Source of the DNA: GCA-002727735 sp036159515
GTDB taxonomy: Bacteria; Bacteroidota; Bacteroidia; Flavobacteriales_D; Parvicellaceae
Direction: 5' to 3'
DNA length: 30,730 bases
Assembly: GCA_036159515.1 (NCBI GenBank)
Contig: JAYYEV010000083.1
Location: forward strand, 1-30,730
The position numbers and the translations under genes were made by a program. Each line of letters begins with the position of its first letter. Position 1 is the first letter of the stretch. This document shows, in pieces, positions 24,615 to 30,730 of the stretch. Below the pieces are notes generated by a model. That model ran no database searches, had not been told where the DNA came from, and saw only the letters and a program-made list of their open reading frames with translations.

Positions 24615-26201
24615 ATGCAAACTTTAACCACTGTTAAACCCCCTTTTGTTTCCAGTAAATCATATTTAGTTAATGGGGAAATCAGCGATTGGTCCGGACC
24701 AATGGCTAACGTATATTCTAATATTCAATTGGAAAGATCTTCTGATGGAAAAATGGAACCCACTTTAATAGGCTCAGTTCCTGACATGCAATCTGATATA
24801 GCTGTAGAGGCATTAAATGCGGCAGTTAAAGCATTTGCTAGAGGACAAGGTTTATGGCCAACTATGAAGGTGAAAGATAGAATGGCTTGTGTGGAGAAGT
24901 TTGCTGATCAAATGAAGGAAAAGAGAAGCGAAATTATTGAGTTATTAATGTGGGAAATAGGCAAAAACAAGCCTGACGCTACCAAAGAATTTGACCGTAC
25001 GGTAGAATACATTTACGATACCATTAACGCTTACAAAATGCTCGATCGGAAAAGCGCTAAGTTTGACAAAGAAGGGGGTATTTATGCTCACATCAGAAGA
25101 GGTCCGCTAGGTGTAGTTTTGTGTTTGGGACCTTACAACTACCCATTAAATGAAACGTTTTGTTTATTAATTCCTGCGCTAATAATGGGAAATACAGCTA
25201 TTTTTAAACCGGCTAAGTTGGGTGTTCTTCTTATTACTCCATTATTAGAAGCATTTAAAAATTGTTTTCCACCTGGAGTAGTAAATATATTATTTGGTAG
25301 GGGTAGAAATATAGCCACTCCTATTATGCGAACTGGTAATGTTGATGTATTGGCTTTGATTGGCCATAGTTCATCAGCAGTTGCACTCCAAGATGAGCAT
25401 CCTCACAAAAATAGATTACGACTTATCCTTGGACTTGAAGCTAAAAATCCAGCTATTATTCTTCCTGACGCGGATCTTGATCATGCGGTAAAAGAGTGTA
25501 TTTCAGGTACACTTTCTTACAATGGTCAACGTTGTACTGCTTTAAAAATCTTGTACGTACATGAAACAATTAAAGAAGAATTTTTAAAACGATTTTCAGC
25601 AGCTGTAGACCAACTTAAGTTTGGCCTTCCATGGGAAGATGGTTCTTTTTTGACTCCACTTCCAGAGCCTAAAAAACCAGCATACATTAAAAATCTTATT
25701 GATGATGCCATTTCAAAAGGGGCTAAAGTAATGAATGAAAAGGGCGGTGAGCTTTCTCCCAATTATTGTTACCCAGCTGTGATGTACCCAGTAGATCATA
25801 CCATGGATTTGTTTCATGAAGAGCAATTTGGTCCTGTAATTCCTGTAGTTTCTTTTTCCAATATTGATCAACCGTTAAATGATATGGCTAACTCTGAATA
25901 CGGCCAACAAGTCAGTTTATTTGGTCAGGATGTAAAAGAACTGGGACCGCTTATTGATACGTTAGCCAATTTAGTATGTAGAGTGAACTTGAATAGTTCT
26001 TGTCAAAGAGGTCCAGATGTATATCCATTTACTGGAAGAAAAAATTCTGCAGTAGGCACATTAAGTGTGTTTGATGCATTACGCTCTTTTTCCATTCGAA
26101 CTTTTGTAGCTTCTAAGGATAACGATTACAACAACCAAATTCTTAATAATTTATTAAACTCTGATCATTCCAATTTTATAAACACTGAATATTTATTATA
26201 A
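24615..26201 (+). CDS. NADP-dependent glyceraldehyde-3-phosphate dehydrogenase-like aldehyde dehydrogenase (GapN type)
   Basis: Starting at ATG 24615 the protein has 528 residues; an upstream in-frame TTG at 24597 would add six residues and is less likely. The ALDH active site is complete: Asn175 in 'GPYNYPLNE', Glu275 in 'LGLEAKNP' and Cys307 in 'YNGQRCTALK'. 'GPYNYPLNE' and 'LEAKNP' are typical of the non-phosphorylating GAPDH branch (GapN). That enzyme oxidises glyceraldehyde-3-phosphate directly to 3-phosphoglycerate with formation of NADPH. Another aldehyde substrate cannot be excluded from sequence alone. The next gene, a nucleotidyltransferase, starts 14 nt after the stop, so they may share a transcript. 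Confidence 0.85.
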   Translation: MQTLTTVKPPFVSSKSYLVNGEISDWSGPMANVYSNIQLERSSDGKMEPTLIGSVPDMQSDIAVEALNAAVKAFARGQGLWPTMKVKDRMACVEKFADQMKEKRSEIIELLMWEIGKNKPDATKEFDRTVEYIYDTINAYKMLDRKSAKFDKEGGIYAHIRRGPLGVVLCLGPYNYPLNETFCLLIPALIMGNTAIFKPAKLGVLLITPLLEAFKNCFPPGVVNILFGRGRNIATPIMRTGNVDVLALIGHSSSAVALQDEHPHKNRLRLILGLEAKNPAIILPDADLDHAVKECISGTLSYNGQRCTALKILYVHETIKEEFLKRFSAAVDQLKFGLPWEDGSFLTPLPEPKKPAYIKNLIDDAISKGAKVMNEKGGELSPNYCYPAVMYPVDHTMDLFHEEQFGPVIPVVSFSNIDQPLNDMANSEYGQQVSLFGQDVKELGPLIDTLANLVCRVNLNSSCQRGPDVYPFTGRKNSAVGTLSVFDALRSFSIRTFVASKDNDYNNQILNNLLNSDHSNFINTEYLL

Positions 26202-26215
26202 ATTCGTGGCGTTCT

Positions 26216-27115
26216 ATGAAACCCACACTTTTAATATTAGCCGCTGGAATGGGGAGTCGTTATGGTGGTTTAAAACAGATTGACGGAATTGGACCCAATG
26301 GAGAACCTATTATTGAATATTCAATATTTGATGCAATAAAAGCAGGTTTTGGTAAGATAGTTTTTGTTATTAGAAAAGAATTTGAAGTTGCTTTCAGAGA
26401 ACGCTTTGATCCATTTTCTCAAAGAATTCAAATTGAATATGTTTTTCAGCCAGTAAATGTGGATGTAAAAGGGTTAAATCTTGTACAAAGAGAGAAACCT
26501 TGGGGAACATCACATGCGGTACTAGTGGCAAAGCAGGCGATTAATGAACCATTTGCTGTGATTAACGCCGATGACTACTATGGTACAAATTCATTTCAGT
26601 TAATGGCTGATTTTCTAACTAATTCGTGTACGAAAAATTGCATGTCAATGATTGGTTATACACTGAAAAATACATTATCTGAACATGGCACCGTCAATAG
26701 AGGAGTTTGTAAAGTAGATGAGGAAAATAACTTAGTTGAAGTCAACGAACGAATCAAGCTAGCTATGAAAAATGGAGTGGTTAAATACAATATAGGTAAT
26801 GATGAACCAGAAGGAGAAGAAAATCCCTTATCCAGTGTTTCTATGAACTACTGGGGATTTCATCCATCTATATTTAATCATATTGAAGATGGACTATTTC
26901 ATTTCATGAAAAATAATTCCTCTAATCCAACGGCAGAATACTATATTCCAGACATTGTTACTCAGTTAATACAGACTAACGAATCTGTTTTCAATGTAAT
27001 ACCCACCAAGGATAATTGGTTCGGTGTTACTTATAAAGAGGATAAGCAAATGGCTGTAGATACCATTAAGTCTCACATTTTAAATGGAATTTATCCAAGT
27101 AACTTGTGGAGTTAA
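26216..27115 (+). CDS. Sugar-1-phosphate nucleotidyltransferase
   Basis: The protein has 299 residues. The N-terminal motif 'LILAAGMGSRYGGLKQ' (6-21) is the NTP-binding signature of NDP-sugar pyrophosphorylases, and 'NADDYYG' (117-123) holds the metal-binding Asp. 'EVNERI', 'VSMNYWGFHPSIF' and 'EYYIPDIV' follow in the order seen in this family. It should join an NTP to a sugar-1-phosphate; the sugar and the base are not certain. It overlaps the following kinase gene by 10 nt, so the kinase may provide its sugar-1-phosphate substrate. Confidence 0.88.
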   Translation: MKPTLLILAAGMGSRYGGLKQIDGIGPNGEPIIEYSIFDAIKAGFGKIVFVIRKEFEVAFRERFDPFSQRIQIEYVFQPVNVDVKGLNLVQREKPWGTSHAVLVAKQAINEPFAVINADDYYGTNSFQLMADFLTNSCTKNCMSMIGYTLKNTLSEHGTVNRGVCKVDEENNLVEVNERIKLAMKNGVVKYNIGNDEPEGEENPLSSVSMNYWGFHPSIFNHIEDGLFHFMKNNSSNPTAEYYIPDIVTQLIQTNESVFNVIPTKDNWFGVTYKEDKQMAVDTIKSHILNGIYPSNLWS

Positions 27116-28101
27116 GTACAGCTCAACATGTTTTTTCTACTTACTTTAATGGAGCTGAAGTTTTTGATTGCAGCGTAATAAAAGGAGGATTAATTAATAA
27201 AACATATAAATTAGACACTACTGAAGGCTCCTTCATACTACAACAAATCAATCAACAAGTATTTAAACATGCAGAGCTTGCTCTTGAAAACATCAAAAGG
27301 GTGTCTACATGGCTAAATGAAAAGGAATTTAACTACGCTTTTCCTACTCCAGTACATTTTACCTACACGTTCTCTTTAGACAAATTATGGAGATTATTAC
27401 CATTTATTAATGCTAAATCCTACAATGAAATTAAGAATAAAAGAATGGTAAAAAATGCCACGGTTTGTGTAGCAGATTTTTATCGGATTTTAGATCCGTT
27501 TCCGGTTCATGAATTACATGTTACCATTCCTCATTTTCATCATGGCCAGCATTATGTAAAAGAATTTCAGGAAGCCCTTAATTATTGCAATTCCGAAAGA
27601 AAAAAACAAGCCGCTCAAGAGATTAATCAAATTAAATCTAATTCTGATGAATTAGCTCGGTTTGATGAGGTAGTGAGTCAACTTCCAAAACGAGTAGTAC
27701 ACTATGACACTAAAATTAACAACTTTCTTTTTGACGAAGATTTTAATGTAAAAGCTTTAATTGACCTAGATACATTGATGCCAGGCTCTGTTCTATCGGA
27801 TGTTGGGGATATGATTCGCACCTATTCCAACAAGTTAGGAGAGGAATCTACAGATTTTAATCGAATTCAAGCAGATCCTGAAACTATAAAAACCATAGTT
27901 GAGTACATATCACAACATTCTTTGCTTACCGATTTAGAAAAGAACCACTTATTTTTTGCTGGGAAAGCCATTACGTTAATGCAAAGTATTCGGTTTTTAA
28001 CCGACTATTTAAAAGGAGATGTTTACTATACCGTCACTCATCCTGTTCATAATTTAAATAGGGCAAAAAACCAGCTCATACTCTATAATTCCATGATTTA
28101 A
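27106..28101 (+). CDS. NahK-like phosphotransferase (APH-fold sugar kinase)
   Basis: The protein has 331 residues from GTG 27106, which overlaps the upstream stop by 10 nt; no ATG serves as well. The N-lobe has 'IKGGLINKTYKL' and 'FILQQINQQVFKHAELALENI', very like N-acetylhexosamine 1-kinase. The catalytic loop is 'HYDTKINNFLF' with Asp201, Lys203 and Asn206, followed by the metal site 'ALIDLDTLMPG'. Such enzymes phosphorylate the anomeric hydroxyl of N-acetylhexosamines or related sugars. Coupling to the nucleotidyltransferase gene points to a two-step salvage route from free sugar to NDP-sugar. The actual sugar is unknown. Confidence 0.85.
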   Translation: MELSTAQHVFSTYFNGAEVFDCSVIKGGLINKTYKLDTTEGSFILQQINQQVFKHAELALENIKRVSTWLNEKEFNYAFPTPVHFTYTFSLDKLWRLLPFINAKSYNEIKNKRMVKNATVCVADFYRILDPFPVHELHVTIPHFHHGQHYVKEFQEALNYCNSERKKQAAQEINQIKSNSDELARFDEVVSQLPKRVVHYDTKINNFLFDEDFNVKALIDLDTLMPGSVLSDVGDMIRTYSNKLGEESTDFNRIQADPETIKTIVEYISQHSLLTDLEKNHLFFAGKAITLMQSIRFLTDYLKGDVYYTVTHPVHNLNRAKNQLILYNSMI

Positions 28102-28162
28102 GAAGAACTAATTGGAGTAGATTTATTTTTCTTCGTTAAATTAGGATAGTCAAATTTGGTTT

Positions 28163-28693
28163 ATGACAAACAGGTTATTATGTTTTTTACTTATTCAATT
28201 ATGCTTGATTCAGTGCTTTAAAGCTCAGGACATCAAGTTTTTCAATCAAAGACCAATTAAAAATATATTCATTGGTATTGGAGGAGATGGGGGAATAGGG
28301 TCTATTAATCAAGAAAAATTAAGATTGATGTCTTTTGATTTACTTATGATTCAAAAGATTGGCTTAGGGTATAGTAAACAATGGTATAACGATAGCATTT
28401 TTGGTGATTTTATTTCCATTCCTGCCAACTTAACATTTGCTATCGGAAAACGTAATCATATGTTTGAAGTAGGTATGGGTTCTACAATATTTTTAAATTT
28501 AAAAGACCCCACTTACCAAGTGTGTCTTTATCCTATATTTGGTTATCGTATTCAGCCCTTAAAGTCAAAAAAAGTATTTTTTAGAATGTGTGTTATGATA
28601 CCAACTACACTGAGTTCAGAGTCTTATTTTACCATTAAAAACACCAACACCTTATTTACACCCCTTTCCATTGGCATTGGGCGTAGTTTCTAG
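28163..28693 (+). CDS. Small exported outer-membrane-like protein
   Basis: The protein has 176 residues. A signal peptide (1-22, ending 'CFKAQ') is followed by short alternating strands with glycines and aromatics ('FIGIGGDGGIG', 'FISIPANLTFAIGKRNHMFEVGMG'), and it ends in Gly-Arg-Ser-Phe. This resembles a small beta-barrel or porin-like outer-membrane protein; the terminal Phe fits the usual barrel end signal. No family name is recognised. It starts 61 nt after the kinase gene. Confidence 0.65.
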   Translation: MTNRLLCFLLIQLCLIQCFKAQDIKFFNQRPIKNIFIGIGGDGGIGSINQEKLRLMSFDLLMIQKIGLGYSKQWYNDSIFGDFISIPANLTFAIGKRNHMFEVGMGSTIFLNLKDPTYQVCLYPIFGYRIQPLKSKKVFFRMCVMIPTTLSSESYFTIKNTNTLFTPLSIGIGRSF

Positions 28694-28698
28694 TTACT

Positions 28699-28845
28699 CT
28701 ACAGGACCACCTTCTTCCCTTTCACTTTGTGACTAATATCCCCATTAGCAAAGTAGTATTCAACTTGTCCACGCATCACCCCAGCTCTTAATGTAAAGAC
28801 CATATCTATTTTCAGAATCCTCAGTTTGACATGGACTGTTCGCAT
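28699..28845 (-). other. Possible small gene or 3' remnant of a decayed gene
   Basis: In the 265-bp gap between two plus-strand genes, a minus-strand frame of 48 codons (ATG 28845 to TAG 28699) encodes a plausible C-terminal end with 'GVMRGQVEYYFANGDISHK' and a Lys-rich finish. A second minus-strand frame (28760-28969) overlaps it and reads 'KKLLSIKLGWIMILFISYLHA', which looks like an export signal, then stops. The two together look like one exported protein split by a frameshift, but neither frame is convincing alone. TACTTTTG at 28918-28911 (minus) matches the Bacteroidota -7 box, so transcription of this strand is possible. Confidence 0.25.
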
Positions 28846-28910
28846 GTAAGTAGGATATAAATAAAATCATTATCCAACCTAATTTTATAGAAAGTAGTTT
28901 TTTGATGCCG

Positions 28911-28918
28911 CAAAAGTA
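28911..28918 (-). promoter_or_regulatory. Candidate -7 box on the minus strand
   Basis: TACTTTTG is an exact TAnnTTTG match pointing away from the alpha/beta hydrolase gene. No TTG -33 element was seen at the normal distance. It would drive the possible small or decayed gene, or a non-coding transcript, in the 28694-28958 gap. Confidence 0.3.
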
Positions 28919-28958
28919 GAATATAGTTTGAATTGTAAAAATCACTAATTTCATAGGG

Positions 28959-29777
28959 ATGAGATGCATAATTATTTACTTCATTTTTCTTTTATCGTAT
29001 ACATTTTCCATCGCGCAAGTCAAAATGAATATTGATTTTCAACATGGTCACCCAAGCCATTATCAAGAATTTGTGGACACCAATACTTGGGACAACAATG
29101 ACCGATTATATAATGTTTCACACCCAAGAGTCTATTTTTATAAAGCAAAAAACAAGAACACAAAAAAGTCGGTCATCATATGCCCAGGAGGAGGATTCAA
29201 GTTTCTAGCTATTAACCAAGAAGGCAGGGAATTAGCAGAGAAGCTCGCTTATCATGGTATAAATGCATTTGTTTTTTATTACAAAACACACCCAATTCCT
29301 CAAAAAAGGTTAAATGAGGAATATGCAGTTTCTAGAGATGAGTTGTTGTCTACTGCAACTTTTGATTTACAACAAATGATATATCAATTAAGGGAAAAAA
29401 GTAATGACTTAGAGATAAACGCTAATGACATTGGCTTAATAGGTTTTTCAGCGGGCGGTTCACTGGCTGTTGAGACCGTTTTAAGACCTAGTATTTCCAA
29501 TAAGCCAAATTTTCTAGCAGCTGTGTATACAGGTAACTGGATTACTAAATCTACATTACCTCCAAAAAATATTCCATTATTCCTAAGCTGTTCAAAAGAC
29601 GATCCATTAGGCTTATATCCTGTTACAATGGAACTGTCTGAATTATGGAAAACAACCAATGAAGAGGTTAAATTATTAATCTATGAAAAGGGAGGGCATG
29701 GGTATGGAATGAATAAGAAAGGACTACCTTTAGACGGATGGTCAGACGAATTTATTAACTGGGTATTAAAATTATAA
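28959..29777 (+). CDS. Exported alpha/beta hydrolase (acetyl-esterase-like)
   Basis: The protein has 272 residues, with a signal peptide (1-20, 'YTFSIAQ'). An alpha/beta hydrolase fold follows. 'VIICPGGGFKFLA' supplies the oxyanion region, Ser164 in 'IGFSAGGSLA' is the nucleophile, Asp214 or Asp215 in 'SCSKDDPLG' is the likely acid, and His247 in 'KGGHGYG' is the base. The pattern is that of Aes/BD-FAE type esterases, often active on acetylated or feruloylated sugars. The substrate is not shown by context. The stop overlaps the next start by 1 nt (TAATG). Confidence 0.9.
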   Translation: MRCIIIYFIFLLSYTFSIAQVKMNIDFQHGHPSHYQEFVDTNTWDNNDRLYNVSHPRVYFYKAKNKNTKKSVIICPGGGFKFLAINQEGRELAEKLAYHGINAFVFYYKTHPIPQKRLNEEYAVSRDELLSTATFDLQQMIYQLREKSNDLEINANDIGLIGFSAGGSLAVETVLRPSISNKPNFLAAVYTGNWITKSTLPPKNIPLFLSCSKDDPLGLYPVTMELSELWKTTNEEVKLLIYEKGGHGYGMNKKGLPLDGWSDEFINWVLKL

Positions 29778-30223
29778 TGATTAAAGAAGAAAAAGTATCA
29801 GTTACAAAAATATCAGTTCAATGGGGAGAAATGGACGCCTTTAATCATGTCAATAATGTGATGTATATAAGATGGTGTGAAACAGGTCGAATTTCTTTAT
29901 TCAGAGAAATATGGGGTGATAAAGGAATAAATATGAAAGAAATTTTAGAAGGAAATGGGGTAGGTCCTATTCTTGCCAACTTTAATATCAATTATAGACT
30001 TCCTCTAACGTATCCGGATGAAGTTACTATTCACACCCAGGTAAGTCATATTGGAAACACTTCTTTTAAGTTAAAACAAGCGTTATTTTCAAAAAAATCA
30101 GGAAACGCCTTGGTAGCTGATGCCTCAAGTGTGGTGGTCATGGTTAACTATAAATCAGGAGAAAATTTCAAATTAAATCAAAATATAAAATCAGCACTAG
30201 AAAAGTATATCATTCATGAATAA
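29777..30223 (+). CDS. Hot-dog fold acyl-CoA thioesterase (4HBT/YbgC type)
   Basis: The protein has 148 residues. 'QWGEMDAFNHVNNVMYIRWCE' is the 4HBT signature, with Asp20 as the likely catalytic residue before His-Val-Asn-Asn. 'NINYRLPLTYPDEVTIHTQV' is the central strand region. Such enzymes hydrolyse acyl-CoA thioesters in the cytoplasm; the acyl chain is unknown. It is translationally coupled to the upstream hydrolase by a 1-nt overlap and overlaps the next gene by 8 nt. Confidence 0.9.
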   Translation: MIKEEKVSVTKISVQWGEMDAFNHVNNVMYIRWCETGRISLFREIWGDKGINMKEILEGNGVGPILANFNINYRLPLTYPDEVTIHTQVSHIGNTSFKLKQALFSKKSGNALVADASSVVVMVNYKSGENFKLNQNIKSALEKYIIHE

Positions 30224-30581
30224 AATTTTAATCACCGTTTTTGTATTTACATTCTTTTCATGTAGTGAAAAGCAGTCCTACTATCCAGTAGAAAATTTAA
30301 ACCAATTAAACGGATTTTGGCGAAGCGGAGCCAACCTTATAGAAATAAAGGCAGAAGACAGTTTGCTTGTTTTTAATAAAAGAAAAACCCACACCATTCG
30401 TGTAGAAAAGCAAGATTCCAGTTTTATTTTATTGGCTACAAATGACGAAGGAGAAGAAGCTTTTCATGGAGATATGAAGATTAACAAATTGGGAGATATG
30501 CTTCTTGTAAAAAGATTTGACAATTACCACGTATTATTAGTTGGGGCTAAGTACTATTACAATAAAGTGCCTGCCCAATAA
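30216..30581 (+). CDS. Small putative lipoprotein
   Basis: The protein has 121 residues. The signal peptide ends in a short lipobox (Phe-Phe-Ser-Cys, Cys16). The mature part starts 'SEKQSYYPVENLNQLNGFW' and is rich in beta-forming residues, somewhat like small lipocalin-type lipoproteins, but no family is recognised. It overlaps the thioesterase gene by 8 nt, so it is probably in the same operon. Confidence 0.75.
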   Translation: MNKILITVFVFTFFSCSEKQSYYPVENLNQLNGFWRSGANLIEIKAEDSLLVFNKRKTHTIRVEKQDSSFILLATNDEGEEAFHGDMKINKLGDMLLVKRFDNYHVLLVGAKYYYNKVPAQ

Positions 30582-30590
30582 TGCCGACCA

Positions 30591-30730
30591 ATGAACCCTT
30601 TCGAAATAAGAGTAAATATTCCTTTTGAAGATGGTGTTTTCATTGACTTTTACCGAAATATTCTTTTGAGAAATGTTCCTTTTTGTGAGATCAATTCGGA
30701 CGAAGATTTACATACTTGCAGGTCATTAAC
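30591..30730 (+). CDS. 5' part of an unidentified gene cut by the window end
   Basis: From ATG 30591 the frame stays open to the last base (46 complete codons visible). It begins 9 nt after the lipoprotein stop, so it may belong to the same transcript. The visible residues ('NPFEIRVNIPFEDGVFIDFY') show no signal peptide and no motif I can assign. A competing ATG at 30581 closes after 15 codons. Confidence 0.55.
   Translation, partial: MNPFEIRVNIPFEDGVFIDFYRNILLRNVPFCEINSDEDLHTCRSL

Noticed and set aside
1..30730. Search by eye for tRNA, rRNA, CRISPR repeats, insertion sequences, integrases and restriction or defence genes
   Set aside because: None were found: no spaced direct repeats, no transposase or integrase motifs, and almost all of the sequence is taken up by ordinary coding regions.

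Overview
The window looks like chromosomal DNA from a member of the Bacteroidota, most likely Flavobacteriales-like. The DNA is AT-rich. Several exported proteins end in type IX secretion (Por/T9SS) sorting domains. Ribosome-binding sites of the Shine-Dalgarno type are not evident. A few promoters match the Bacteroidota -7 box TAnnTTTG, and several exported-protein genes can only start at TTG. No rRNA, tRNA, CRISPR array, insertion sequence or phage gene was seen. This is a metabolic and secreted-protein region, not an obvious mobile island.

Layout. Positions 1-1903 (+) hold the tail of a T9SS-sorted protein, an outer-membrane barrel-like protein whose mature N-terminus carries Cys-Cys, and an exported TlpA-like thioredoxin. 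An EI24/CysZ-like membrane protein (-) and asnB (+) diverge from a shared 73-bp promoter region. A secreted S41 (C-terminal processing) protease follows. Positions 6141-9852 form a tight, overlapping run: a YbjT-like SDR/DUF2867 protein, a pterin-carbinolamine-dehydratase-like protein, exported MsrB, a CapA-type phosphoesterase and a DoxX-like membrane protein. Next come an aryl-sulfotransferase-like T9SS protein translationally coupled to a PqqB-like metallo-beta-lactamase-fold protein, then a T9SS-sorted endonuclease I and two small minus-strand genes.

Positions 14531-18732 are a complete leucine branch operon in the order leuA-leuC-leuD-leuB. LeuA is the short form without the C-terminal regulatory domain, and a run of eight G lies on its start codon. 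A small lipoprotein gene follows. On the minus strand, an 1136-aa peptide-N-glycosidase F-like T9SS protein, with large domains inserted into its N-terminal jelly roll, is followed by a COG2509-type FAD oxidoreductase.

The gap after the PNGase F-like gene holds a 33-codon gene with 11 cysteines, which looks like a metallothionein. It is the most novel-looking item in the window. Then come a GapN-like NADP-dependent aldehyde dehydrogenase, a nucleotidyltransferase overlapping a NahK-like sugar kinase (together a plausible sugar-activation pair), a small exported protein, a 265-bp gap with a possible small or decayed gene, an exported alpha/beta hydrolase, a hot-dog thioesterase, a lipoprotein and the start of an unidentified gene.

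No single dramatic new system is evident. The best leads are the cysteine-rich microprotein, the interrupted PNGase F-like architecture, and several enzymes that lack a normally conserved residue (PCD-like His, TlpA-like cis-Pro, MBL motif Asp).
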